The notes: generated from the sequence alone by a model not told the origin. A stretch of DNA of 64,000 nt from Bacteroidales bacterium (GCA_013376985.1 JACABB010000008.1:1-64000), one strand, 5' to 3'; shown: positions 1 through 7,517, counted from the first letter of the stretch. Made by a program: numbers and translations.

Positions 1-47
1 ATACAACATTAATAGCTAACTGGTCCATAATAAATGCAAACATACGA

Positions 48-141
48 GACCGCTGGTTAATTACGACGTAGATACGCTTCGCGTTAACCGAACGTTATTT
101 GTTAGTTCGCTGAAAGCAATCTACGCCCAGCGGGGGGGATG
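48..141. repeat. Intergenic imperfect palindrome, copy E1
   Basis: This is an imperfect palindrome of about 94 bp. An outer pair ACCGCT/AGCGG encloses the arms CGTAGAT and ATCTACG. Inside is a smaller bulged stem made of GCG-TT-AAC-CG-AAC and GTTAGTTCGC. It is nearly identical to copy E2 at 1789-1878, differing by a few substitutions and short indels, and shares its core (TACGCTTCG, then TTAACC) with E4. It lies at the 3' end of the S8-like gene and contributes that gene's last codons and stop. It could be a recombination site, a REP/MITE-like element or a transcript-end hairpin. Confidence 0.75.
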
Positions 142-1072
142 GTTTTTCGTTCATTACGTATTTTATAGCAGCAACGGCATCTACTACATTTCTAATTTTA
201 TAGTTTTTATACTCCATTTCCCTGCTGGTGGAGATAAGTATTTTCTTTATTTCGGATGGTGATAGGTTTTTGTCTTTTTCGAGCATCATGGAGGCTATGC
301 TGGCTAAAACTATTGGCATTGATGAGTAAGAGAAGTATGGCATACCTCCATAATCTTTGATTATCCTTCCTTCTTTTAAATAGTTTTTGTAGTCTTCAGC
401 TAAAAATGTGTTGTAATCAAAATGGAATACGCTAACATCGAATGGTCTGCCATAGATTTCTTGGACGGTATATGGGAGAAGGCTGTACGGGAGAAGGTTA
501 TCGTTGGAGCCATAATGGAGAAAGATGATTAAAATATTGTTGGCAACAGCTTTCTGAACGGCTTTGTCTATTTCAGCCCTATCTTCATTTCTGAATATTT
601 CTGATGAGTATGTTAGTATGTTTAGCTTTTTATCTATCGCCCAGTCCACGGCTTTTACTAAAGCGTTTTTTTCTTTGGTTCGATTGTTATTTGTAACATT
701 CATTGCGTAGATTTCAACATCTGGGGCAAGTTCTCGTAGCGTGGTGGACAGCCATAGACCATGCTCTCCGACGTTGTCCATCCTATCCCTTTCGTTAAGA
801 AAGTCTACGCCATCCTTGTACAGCTCTTTGTTGTTCTGGTAGCCGAAGTAGTGATCGAGTATTCCTACTTTAATCCCCTTGCCCGTTGCGTAGGTTTGGG
901 CTTCCTTAATATGATGGTAGGTATCGTAAGTTGGGCGGGTGTTGGCATTTTTAAAATCGAAATGCCAAAAGTTGGCCGCATGTTTAATATATACTACCTG
1001 TATTACATTGTAAAGGGCTGAAGCTAGTAGTAGGATACTTAGGGCTACTACTATGATTTTTGTTTTTTTCAT
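95..1072 (-). CDS. Divergent subtilisin-like (S8) serine peptidase, membrane-anchored or secreted
   Basis: A 325-residue protein. It opens with a hydrophobic segment (residues 5-28) that is either a signal peptide or an anchor. An S8 fold is suggested by GKGIKVGILD (catalytic Asp about D73), EHG followed by a hydrophobic helix (His about H104), GSN in the oxyanion region (Asn about N190) and FSYSSMPIVLASIASMML (Ser about S251). The familiar HGT and GTSMA motifs are degenerate, so activity is uncertain. The final residues (about PPLGVDCFQRTNK) are encoded by palindrome E1, so the original stop may have been lost. No processing target is visible nearby. Confidence is fair for the fold and low for proteolysis. 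Confidence 0.7.
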   Translation of the reverse strand: MKKTKIIVVALSILLLASALYNVIQVVYIKHAANFWHFDFKNANTRPTYDTYHHIKEAQTYATGKGIKVGILDHYFGYQNNKELYKDGVDFLNERDRMDNVGEHGLWLSTTLRELAPDVEIYAMNVTNNNRTKEKNALVKAVDWAIDKKLNILTYSSEIFRNEDRAEIDKAVQKAVANNILIIFLHYGSNDNLLPYSLLPYTVQEIYGRPFDVSVFHFDYNTFLAEDYKNYLKEGRIIKDYGGMPYFSYSSMPIVLASIASMMLEKDKNLSPSEIKKILISTSREMEYKNYKIRNVVDAVAAIKYVMNEKPSPPLGVDCFQRTNK

Positions 1073-1183
1073 GTAATATGTTTAGTTTATTTATGAGTAG
1101 TTTATTGTGCTTATTGTTTTGGTAGAACATTCATATTTTGTTTATTGGGATGGATATAATTTACGCTTAGCTGAGGGCTATTT

Positions 1184-1636
1184 TTATTTAACATCTATAG
1201 TCTTTGTTGGAGCAATTATACCCCAATCATCCACCTGTACATTTGTCTGAAAACTATAAGGATTAATATCTTTAACTTGCGAAAAAGTTACAGCTTGTCC
1301 AGATGCAATAAATTGTTCTTCACTAAACTCGACTGTATTTCCCTGTGATGAAAGTTTTGCATAAAACTTAAATACTCCTCCATAATCACTTGTATTTGTA
1401 ATTGTAGTGTATACTTTAAGTTTAGGATTTACCCCAAGTAATGTTGCTCCACTTTCTCTGTCGTAAAAGAGTTTATTATCTTTTATTAAATATGTTAAGG
1501 GAACTTCTTTGGTTTTTGGACCGCAGGATTGAATGAAAATTGAAACGAAAAGGATTAAGGTTCCAAGTGACAGATTCCTAAAGAAGGAAAAGTTGCAGTT
1601 TCTGGTTAAGCTAAGTTGTTTGTTTTTCATGATCAT
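1184..1636 (-). CDS. Hypothetical lipoprotein
   Basis: A 150-residue protein. Its N-terminal hydrophobic stretch (about residues 22-37) ends in a lipobox-like IQSC, with Cys38 as the lipidation site. The mature part looks all-beta (alternating hydrophobic strands such as KLKVYTTITN and FKFYAKLSS), perhaps a small immunoglobulin-like fold. A second ATG two codons in (1630) is an equally good start. I do not recognise a family. The gene stands alone among minus-strand accessory genes, between the S8-like gene and palindrome E2. Confidence 0.65.
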   Translation of the reverse strand: MIMKNKQLSLTRNCNFSFFRNLSLGTLILFVSIFIQSCGPKTKEVPLTYLIKDNKLFYDRESGATLLGVNPKLKVYTTITNTSDYGGVFKFYAKLSSQGNTVEFSEEQFIASGQAVTFSQVKDINPYSFQTNVQVDDWGIIAPTKTIDVK

Positions 1637-1788
1637 TGTATTTAATATTTAGAAGTTATTAATTCATTTGTTTTACTTTGAATTCAGTGGTGTCTTCGTT
1701 AGGTTTAGGCTGTGTCTAAGTCTAATTTATTCTTTAAGGTTCCCGCTTTTAACGGAGTTTAATGTTATTTTGAATTAGTGCGGTCAGA

Positions 1789-1878
1789 GACCGCTATTTA
1801 ATTACGACGTAGATACGCTTCGCTAACCGAGCGTTCTTTGCGAGTTCGCTGAAAGCAATCTACGCCGAGCGGGGGGAT
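1789..1878. repeat. Intergenic imperfect palindrome, copy E2
   Basis: This is a second, near-identical copy of E1, with arms CGTAGAT and ATCTACG, a bulged inner stem and the terminal run GAGCGGGGGG. It begins three bases past the stop codon of the tail-collar gene. A separate small hairpin, GCGGTC-AGA-GACCGC (1780-1794), sits on its outer edge. The placement, tight against the 3' end of a minus-strand gene, repeats what is seen at E1 and E4. Confidence 0.75.
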
Positions 1879-1880
1879 GT

Positions 1881-2768
1881 TTAATATTTTATAATGTAAT
1901 TTACATAAACATTATTTGGTCTAGTTTCGGAGCCTCCAAAATTATTGATATTTACTGGTGTATCATATTTATTTATCGAACTACTACTGGCAGTCCAGTC
2001 ATATTGTCCATTTCCAGAACGAGACCAGAATGTGCCGGATACAGTGTGACTGTGGCTTATAATTTCATTAGATTGAAAACTTCCAACATTATTTCCAATA
2101 CTACCACCACTATATTTCGCTGTTCTGCCTGTTTTATCAGGGTCAACATTTGCTGTACCGTCCATACCACGAAGGAATTGACCTCGTAAATCAGGCAAAT
2201 TAAATGTAGTCGTTAAATTTCCTGCACCCCAATTAACACTAATCGTATTAAATAAATCCACATATTGGGTTCTGCTAATTTCTGAACCATCACATAGCAA
2301 CCAACCAGAGGGAATTTTATCAACTGCACCGCCAAAAGGCATTATTAGACCTGCGGGAAATGTCGCTCCTCCAGCTTTTGTAGCATAGTTTGCAACAGGA
2401 ACCGAAAGAATTGGAGACGTTCCGAGTAGTGTGTATGTTGTGCCACCATTTAGGTCAATATCGAGTTGCAATTGATTATTGGTTTTGCTCCAATCAATTG
2501 TTAGAAAATTGCCGCTCAATACCGAACCTGTTCCAATTTCGAGATTGATAATACCAAACTGATCAGATGTTTTATTGTATTCCTCTTTATAAACTACTGT
2601 TGGCGTTGTTCCCTGCAAAATTGAAACTCGCAATCCCACATTTTTATTGGTTAATATGCTTCCATTATTATCTCTAATGATAGCCTGATATTTAAAAGTT
2701 TGAGCATAGGTGTTAATCGTTGAAACGACTATGAATGCTATAAGCAAAAGGGCATAAATCTTTTTCAT
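1881..2768 (-). CDS. Secreted tail-collar-domain protein
   Basis: A 295-residue exported protein. The signal peptide is about residues 1-22 (ending TYAQ). Next comes an N-terminal beta domain common in Bacteroidota secreted proteins (FKYQAIIRDNNGSIL), then a phage tail collar domain at about 140-200 (GLIMPFGGAVDKIPSGWLLCDG, NLPDLRGQFLRGMD) and a C-terminal module ending RPNNVYVNYIIKY. Collar domains occur at phage fibre tips and also in cell-surface proteins of this phylum. The signal peptide and the absence of phage genes point to the latter. It follows the BACON/T9SS gene by 23 bp and is probably co-transcribed with it. The ligand is unknown. Confidence 0.82.
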   Translation of the reverse strand: MKKIYALLLIAFIVVSTINTYAQTFKYQAIIRDNNGSILTNKNVGLRVSILQGTTPTVVYKEEYNKTSDQFGIINLEIGTGSVLSGNFLTIDWSKTNNQLQLDIDLNGGTTYTLLGTSPILSVPVANYATKAGGATFPAGLIMPFGGAVDKIPSGWLLCDGSEISRTQYVDLFNTISVNWGAGNLTTTFNLPDLRGQFLRGMDGTANVDPDKTGRTAKYSGGSIGNNVGSFQSNEIISHSHTVSGTFWSRSGNGQYDWTASSSSINKYDTPVNINNFGGSETRPNNVYVNYIIKY

Positions 2769-2791
2769 TGTTCTTATGTTTATAAAGTTTA

Positions 2792-3556
2792 TTAATTTGT
2801 CTTTTGAATTTTAATAGATGAAATTGTGCTACCAGACAACGAAGAAATCTTAATCAAATAATAACCATTAACGAAGCCTGACAAATCAAAAAGTGCATTT
2901 TTGTTATTGGTAGTTATTTTGCTAAGCAATTTACCTGTACTATCAAATATTTCAATAATTTTAGTTTCTCCATTATCTGAACCCCAAGAAACATTCATGA
3001 TATCCTTTGTTGGATTTGGATATGCCTTAACAATCAACTTATCGGTAAAATCATTTTCGATAAAAGTCTCAACCGTACTATCCTGAACAATTGTAAATAT
3101 TTGTGAAGTTACACCAGTGCCTGCAAATGTAACTTTACCTGTTCTTTTATTAGTAGTAGTATTTTCTGTCCAGTTAAAAGTAACGGCTTGGTTTCCTGTA
3201 CCACTTGTATTAGATAATGTTAACCAAGGTTTATCACTTGTTGCAGTCCAAGCAATGTTGGACGATACATTTACCGAAGTATTGCCAGCTTTGTTATTAG
3301 CATTATACGAATTAAAAGAAATCGTTAGTACTGAAGCTACTTCTGTTGTCCACTTTTGTTGGAATCCTTGTGAAGCAATAACAGAGTTGTTTGAAATATT
3401 TCCACTAACAGGTTCTCCAATCGTATATGTCAAAATAGTATTAGCATTACTTATTAGCCCACCGCCAGAAAAAACTCCCGATGGTTTTATTTGCTGAGAA
3501 ATTGCCCCATGGGATATTAGAAAAATCCCTGTAAACATAATAATCAACTTTTTCAT
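2792..3556 (-). CDS. BACON-domain protein with T9SS type A sorting domain
   Basis: A 254-residue exported protein. The signal peptide is about 1-20 (ends AISQQ). Residues about 75-160 match a BACON-type Ig-like domain (SSNIAWTATSDKPWLTLSNTSGTGNQAVTFNW), a module linked to carbohydrate or surface binding. The C-terminal 75 residues form a T9SS type A sorting domain (KAYPNPTKDIMNVSW, then FVNGYYLIKI and a basic end), which is normally removed on secretion. It is the first gene of a pair with the tail-collar protein. The two probably form a surface complex, but the partner relation is inferred only from adjacency. Confidence 0.85.
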   Translation of the reverse strand: MKKLIIMFTGIFLISHGAISQQIKPSGVFSGGGLISNANTILTYTIGEPVSGNISNNSVIASQGFQQKWTTEVASVLTISFNSYNANNKAGNTSVNVSSNIAWTATSDKPWLTLSNTSGTGNQAVTFNWTENTTTNKRTGKVTFAGTGVTSQIFTIVQDSTVETFIENDFTDKLIVKAYPNPTKDIMNVSWGSDNGETKIIEIFDSTGKLLSKITTNNKNALFDLSGFVNGYYLIKISSLSGSTISSIKIQKTN

Positions 3557-3609
3557 TTTAATAGGATTTTAAATTAATTGTAAAATCAACATCTATTTTA
3601 GTGAAACTA

Positions 3610-3684
3610 TCAACGAAGCGCACGAATCATATTTGCCCATAACGCATTTATATATTCATCTCTTCCTGCGCCAGCACCCATCAT
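3610..3684 (-). pseudogene. Short coding remnant (MMGAGAGRDEY...)
   Basis: A 24-codon reading frame with protein-like composition, ending TGA TAG. The same frame stays open upstream for about 10 more codons (IDPIHLSVRS) to a TGA. It may be the degraded 3' end of a larger gene. No family is recognised and no intact relative lies in the window. It could equally be chance. Confidence 0.25.
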
Positions 3685-3727
3685 AGAACGCACGCTAAGA
3701 TGGATTGGGTCTATTCACCCTATCGTC

Positions 3728-4417
3728 CTAAGCTGTAGTCTCTGCCGTCTCCTCACCATTCTTGCTGCTGCGTGAGCCATGGTCTATGAGCTTGCGGGCA
3801 TTTTTGTAGTCGCTATAGAAGGTGGGGTGGAGGAATTCCATGGGTTTCATTAGGGGATCGATGGTGTGGGTGAGGAGTTCCATTATGCTATCGATAGTGT
3901 CCTGCAGGTTGGCGGTTGATGTTGCTCCTTGGCTGGTGAGGGTGCGGTTGAGGGGTAGCAGGGTAAAGAATTCGTCGGCAAGGGTTTTTATCTGTGCTAT
4001 GTCATCGGGGGTGGCGAATGGGGCAATTTTATCGGCTTGTGGGAGTGCGTTGTTATATATGTTGATGGCGTTGGTGTATAGGTCCTGATCGCGCATTCTG
4101 GGGAAGTCGCTCTTTTTGAAGCTGAATTTGGATTTGAGCCGGATGTCGTTTTTGTTGGTGGCGATGGCAATCATTGCGGCGCAAATTTTTAGAATGATGA
4201 GGATTAGCTTATCCCGCACAATATTTTTTTCGGCGGTAACGCCAGAGGTGTTTGTTGCTTGGCTCTGGGAGTGGGTTTGTACATCGTTTTGTAGGCGTTT
4301 AAGCCTTAGTAATGCATCGCTTAGCCCGGGGATGGTTGCTACGATGGTGATGTTGTTGTCGAGTGTATTCGTTGTGGTTCTCGACATGTTGGTGTAACTT
4401 AGCTGGATTTTGTTCAT
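3728..4417 (-). CDS. Hypothetical protein
   Basis: A 229-residue protein without a signal peptide. The N-terminus is Thr/Asn-rich (LSYTNMSRTTTNTLDNN). A mostly helical body follows, with one hydrophobic helix at about 72-86 (LILIILKICAAMIAIA) and the stretch KSKFSFKKSDFPRMRDQDLYTNAINIYNNA, which looks like a conserved Bacteroidota hypothetical family. A second possible start is M11. The gene is visibly richer in G and C than the surrounding AT-rich DNA, which fits recent acquisition. It lies downstream of the 21-bp periodic array. Function is unknown. Confidence 0.65.
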   Translation of the reverse strand: MNKIQLSYTNMSRTTTNTLDNNITIVATIPGLSDALLRLKRLQNDVQTHSQSQATNTSGVTAEKNIVRDKLILIILKICAAMIAIATNKNDIRLKSKFSFKKSDFPRMRDQDLYTNAINIYNNALPQADKIAPFATPDDIAQIKTLADEFFTLLPLNRTLTSQGATSTANLQDTIDSIMELLTHTIDPLMKPMEFLHPTFYSDYKNARKLIDHGSRSSKNGEETAETTA

Positions 4418-4421
4418 TGAT

Positions 4422-4918
4422 ATAAATATTTATGTTTTATGATTCTATGTTTTTTATAGGATGAAATTAGCCATAGTGTTTAATTATGCAAAGATTTGTG
4501 CGAACAAAAATTTGGATGTATTTGGAATATTTTCCTAGAGGTTTTGACAGGCGACTTTTGGTAAGTGATGATTGACTTTTTATTGTTGACAGGTGTTGGT
4601 TGATAGGTGATTGTGAAAAGTGAGATGATGGATGTTGCTATTGATGGTTTGGTATTTTATGTTATTTTAGGGGTTTTGGATGGTGTTTAGTTTCCTGTTG
4701 CTGCTATTTCTTCCCCATAGAGGCTGTCAAAAAAATCAATTAACCGCAAAGTATTATAAGGTTTCGCTAAGTTCGCAAAGTGGTAATGTGTTGTTTAGTA
4801 AATATCTGCGTTCTTTGCGTTTTCTCCTTTGTGATCTCTGCGGTTAATAATTAATCTTTAGGGGCGACCTCATTTCGCATTAGAGGGTAAGTTTATTGTT
4901 TTATCATCGGGATGGTAT
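4422..4918. other. Gene-free stretch upstream of the hypothetical gene
   Basis: About 500 bp with no supported gene. On the minus strand it would carry the promoter and leader of the 3728-4417 gene, but no full Bacteroidota promoter stands out. The only structure I can support is the AACCGCA inverted repeat listed separately. Confidence 0.5.
4739..4848. repeat. Intergenic inverted repeat of the CGCAAAG type
   Basis: ATTAACCGCA at 4739-4748 is matched by TGCGGTTAAT at 4839-4848. Between them lie further CGCAAAG and CTTTGCG words. A related nested structure occurs between the threonine aldolase gene and prfB. Such elements are common between genes in this phylum and their role is unknown. Confidence 0.6.
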
Positions 4919-4957
4919 TTACCTCATCTGCTTCTCCTTAAAAAATGAGGGGAGTCG

Positions 4958-5314
4958 CTTTGTACGATCATTATATGGTGATGTATTATCCTCAGATGAT
5001 GTTTCGGAATGGTTAGATGGCGTTGTACCATGTTTGGATGGCGTTGTGATGGAAAAATATCGCAAAATGCGATAAATATATCACATTTTGCGATTATTGG
5101 TGGGCATTGTTATACCCTTTGATGGCATTTTAGAGGAGTTTTATGACATTGTTTCAGGCTCAGATGGCGTTGTAAGGCAAATATATCGCATATTGCGATA
5201 AATATATCACATTTTGCGATTATTGGTGGGCATTGTAAGGATCGTTTCTGACATTGTGGCATCAACAGAGGGCATTTTTTTATCTACGGATGGCGTTTGC
5301 TTTTCCTGATTGCA
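4958..5314. repeat. Degenerate tandem array with exact 21-bp period
   Basis: The word CATTGT/CGTTGT/CATTTT recurs at 5021, 5042, 5084, 5105, 5126, 5147, 5168, 5210, 5231, 5252, 5273 and 5294, always in steps of 21 or a multiple of 21. Weaker units extend back to 4958. The consensus is about GATGG-CRTTGT plus 10 variable bases. Read on the minus strand in one frame the units give heptads like T-M-P-S-x-x-x, but the frame carries TGA at 5081-5083, TAA at 5141-5143 and TGA at 5207-5209, and it ends at TAA 4919-4921. Either it is a decayed heptad-repeat gene or a non-coding array phased at two DNA turns. Confidence 0.8.
5057..5236. repeat. 126-bp duplication with palindromes inside the 21-bp array
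   Basis: A block containing GCGATAAATATATCACATTT and a following TTGCGATTATTGGTGGGCAT occurs twice, offset by exactly 126 bp (six 21-bp units). Each copy holds small palindromes, for example TATCGCAAAATGCGATA at 5059-5075. Near-identity of this block within a strongly diverged array points to a recent segmental duplication. Confidence 0.75.
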
Positions 5315-5338
5315 AATTTGCGCTAGCGGGGGGGTGTA

Positions 5339-5740
5339 CTATTGGTTGTTTGTTTTTATTTCTTTGACAATTTTTTTGGCTTCTTTTATTGATATGTTAT
5401 ATTTTTCGCTTACGAATCCAAATGCTTCTTCCATGTACATTCCTTTGATTGTTTCTTTTGTCGCATCATCGAGTGTGGTTGATAATGTGGTTGTATCAGT
5501 AGTTTTTGGGGTTGCGTTTGTTTTGATTTCGACTCCTTTATTTATGTTTTCAGCGGTTAATTCTTTTTCAAATTCATCTTCTTTTTTCCGCACAATTAGT
5601 ACAATTCCATAAATAATAAGTATAATTCCAATTGCTACAACAAGAAAGCTATTGTGAGTTCCACGATATACAAGTCTTCCAGATAATCCACCAATTATTA
5701 GGATAATTCCAATAATAAAGTTTAGAATAATTCTTATCAT
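5339..5740 (-). CDS. Small two-helix membrane protein
   Basis: A 133-residue protein. Two hydrophobic helices (about 4-22 and 31-50) are followed by a basic/acidic cytoplasmic linker, a Thr-rich stretch (TTDTTTLSTT) and a C-terminal helical segment (EAFGFVSEKYNISIKEAKKIVKEIK) that resembles short oligomerisation helices of the SHOCT kind. I do not recognise the family. Its stop codon abuts a G-rich word (GCTAGCGGGGGGG) similar to the ends of E1 and E2. The genes on both sides are on the same strand but too far away to be operon partners. Confidence 0.6.
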   Translation of the reverse strand: MIRIILNFIIGIILIIGGLSGRLVYRGTHNSFLVVAIGIILIIYGIVLIVRKKEDEFEKELTAENINKGVEIKTNATPKTTDTTTLSTTLDDATKETIKGMYMEEAFGFVSEKYNISIKEAKKIVKEIKTNNQ

Positions 5741-6053
5741 TTAGCTATATTCTAATTTTTACCTGCTTTTTCTCGCTTTTCGGTTTCTGCGTGCGCTTTA
5801 TTTTGGCTCATAACGTTTGTGCGCTTGCTTTTGCATTCTCCTTCTTATCTCTCGATAAGTAAAGCTAGCAAAAATCGATGAGTTAAGCAAGTAGGTTACC
5901 TGCTTGAATGCCAGTGATTCGTAATTAGGCATTGAGGTTTTACGCCTCCTGTACAAGCAGGATTTGTTTCTAAGCCTGATAGGATGTATCCGATTTAGGT
6001 GTATGGCTTAAGCTGAACGGGCAATTTTTTATTTAAAGGACTTTCCTTTTAAG
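5741..6053. other. Gene-free spacer with hairpins
   Basis: About 310 bp with no supported gene. It holds an imperfect palindrome AAGCAAGTAGG/TTACCTGCTT near 5900, a GGCTCATAACG word near 5805 and an AGCTGAACGGGC word near 6012-6023. That last word resembles the end of E4 and lies just past the stop of the following minus-strand gene. It may be a more diverged member of the same palindrome family. Confidence 0.4.
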
Positions 6054-6830
6054 CTATTTGTCGTTGAATTCCTTTTGTAAATTATCAAGGACTTCAAGGC
6101 TAACTTCGTCTGATTTTACAACGTCGCTTTCATCGTATTCAAACGGGTCGTCCATATCTTTAATCAAGAATAGTATAGAGAAGATTATAAAGGTGAAAAT
6201 GCTTACAAGTATAAGTCCTACCCACCATGGTTCAACATTAAGCAAACAATAAACAGCTAGAAATAATATGGCAATTGTTTTTATAGAAACAAAAACAGAG
6301 GGTACGAAATCGGTATTTTTAATGACTGATATTCGGTTGATTGTTTTTCTTAGCGTAGTAACTTCAGTTTTCATTCTGACAATAAAATTGGGGGGAACGC
6401 CCTCTTTACCCATGTCTACAATATCAGATGAAAACGAATCTAGCAGCTTTTCGAGGTTATCATTTCGTAATATAAAAAAATCTTTCTTTAGGATTGGGAT
6501 AAAGTTTTTAATCTTAGATTTCAAATTTTCAGCGTACTTGGAATTTGAAACTTGTTTTACATATTCAACTTCATGCCAAAGGGTGTATAGAGAAGCGGCT
6601 AACTCATTTGGTATTTTCTCGCTTTCCTTATAGTCAGTAACTACACCTGCTAATAGAAAGCCAAGTAAAAAGATGATTCCTGTTAAAATGCTTGGGAAAA
6701 AAGATGTCATTTCCTTGGGAATAACTTCCCAACCAAGCAAGTGTGCTCCAAATTTAAGGCCACCAAAGATTATTACAATTGGCAGAACGGAGAAAATAAG
6801 GTGATATTTACTTTTAGCAAAGATTTTCAT
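6054..6830 (-). CDS. Bestrophin-like (DUF4239-like) membrane protein
   Basis: A 258-residue protein from the ATG at 6830. A longer frame would need a TTG at 6872, but that codon overlaps a -7 box (TATATTTG), so the ATG is preferred. Four hydrophobic segments are seen: two near the N-terminus and two at about 185-230. GVVTDYKESEKIPNELAASLYTLWHEVE and the C-terminal KDMDDPFEYDE motif resemble bestrophin-like/DUF4239 proteins, a family related to anion channels. The middle part is helical and basic. No neighbour points to its role. Channel function is an inference from similarity I see by eye only. Confidence 0.6.
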   Translation of the reverse strand: MKIFAKSKYHLIFSVLPIVIIFGGLKFGAHLLGWEVIPKEMTSFFPSILTGIIFLLGFLLAGVVTDYKESEKIPNELAASLYTLWHEVEYVKQVSNSKYAENLKSKIKNFIPILKKDFFILRNDNLEKLLDSFSSDIVDMGKEGVPPNFIVRMKTEVTTLRKTINRISVIKNTDFVPSVFVSIKTIAILFLAVYCLLNVEPWWVGLILVSIFTFIIFSILFLIKDMDDPFEYDESDVVKSDEVSLEVLDNLQKEFNDK

Positions 6831-6869
6831 ACTGGTTGTTTTAGAAATAATTTTAAGAATTTGATTCCG

Positions 6870-6900
6870 CAAATATAAATAATTGTGTTAATAATAGAAA
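6870..6900 (-). promoter_or_regulatory. Bacteroidota-type promoter for the bestrophin-like gene
   Basis: On the minus strand TATATTTG (6877-6870) matches TAnnTTTG exactly. TTTC lies 19 nt upstream, close to the -33 TTTG. The start codon follows at 6830, leaving a leader of about 35 nt. Confidence 0.6.
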
Positions 6901-6918
6901 TAGCTAGCTAAATGCAAT

Positions 6919-7001
6919 GGGATTACGCTGTGCTAACCGAGCGTGATCCTGATAAAAAGCATTGGGATAAGTTTTGTGAAAACTATTTACGCCGAGCGGG
7001 A
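6919..7001. repeat. Diverged palindrome, copy E3
   Basis: It shares the core TTACGCT..TAACCGAGCG and the end TTTACGCCGAGCGGGAT with E1/E2. The middle differs and includes a near direct repeat, GCAATGGGATTA/GCATTGGGATAA (about 6915 and 6959). It lies upstream of the bestrophin-like gene, and no intact gene ends immediately beside it. Confidence 0.55.
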
Positions 7002-7435
7002 TATGCTTTTGGCTAAATATATGTGCCGCACAGCTACGGCAAACCAGCATAATAGTATAGATTTACCCCCGTAGATCTGCAACACTCCTCCATAGAGTAA
7101 AGATTATATCCCGTAGCTCTGCAACACTCCTCCATAGAGTAATACTTATTCCCCGTAATACTGCAACACTCCTCCATAGAGTAATACTTATTCCCTGCAG
7201 AGCTACGGCTTATAAGTATAAGAGCTCGGCAGTTTGCTGAACCCCTGCGACAACTTTTTTTACTGAATTTATGCGCTTGCTGTTTGACTTTTCTGGGAGT
7301 TTCAATGGTTATAAGTCAGAGGTTTTTCCCGGTTGACATTTTTGTGGTTTCTATTGCGAATTTTCAAATTATTGATTGCTTTTACAATGGTTAGTAGTCT
7401 TGCTGATTTTGCTCTCAGGCGCAGCCTGCTGCAAT
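7002..7435. other. Gene-free spacer
   Basis: No supported gene in about 430 bp. The left half is the 42-bp tandem repeat. The right half is AT-rich and unremarkable apart from a GCTGAACCCC word near 7252, which also occurs in E4. Confidence 0.5.
7067..7192. repeat. 42-bp tandem repeat, three copies
   Basis: Three adjacent 42-bp units begin at 7067, 7109 and 7151. Each contains CTGCAACACTCCTCCATAGA and ends in an AT-rich tail. They differ at a few positions. The flanks both carry AGCTACGGC-like words (about 7031 and 7201). There are no spacers, so this is not CRISPR. No reading frame runs through it convincingly. Confidence 0.85.
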
Positions 7436-7439
7436 AGAA

Positions 7440-7517
7440 CAACGCAGGTACGCTTCGTTAACCTGCGCTGAACCCAATCATTTTTGCTTTTTACTTACAG
7501 CATTAGCTGAACGGGGT
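7440..7517. repeat. Palindrome, copy E4
   Basis: A hairpin with perfect arms CGCAGGT (7443-7449) and ACCTGCG (7461-7467) encloses ACGCTTCGTTA, the same core as in E1/E2. GCTGAACCC follows, and after about 30 bp AGCTGAACGGGGTG, which ends just before the stop codon of the 7523-8005 gene. This again places the element at the 3' end of a minus-strand transcription unit. Confidence 0.6.

Noticed and set aside
761-1021. Plus-strand 86-residue ORF opposite the S8-like gene
   Set aside because: It lies wholly inside a better supported minus-strand gene and has no domain or leader of its own.
1881-2768. Prophage remnant, from the tail-collar domain
   Set aside because: The protein has a signal peptide and a Bacteroidota-type secreted N-domain, and no other phage gene is present.
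4919-5314. Intact heptad-repeat gene, with TGA read as an amino acid
   Set aside because: A TAA also interrupts the frame, and TGA is a stop elsewhere in the window, as in prfB.
7067-7192. CRISPR array
   Set aside because: The 42-bp units are directly adjacent with no variable spacers and no cas genes are near.
48-7517. Calling positions 1-9300 a chromosomal integron array
   Set aside because: No integrase, attI or clean RYYYAAC/GTTRRRY pair is visible. The palindromes are reported as cassette-like only.
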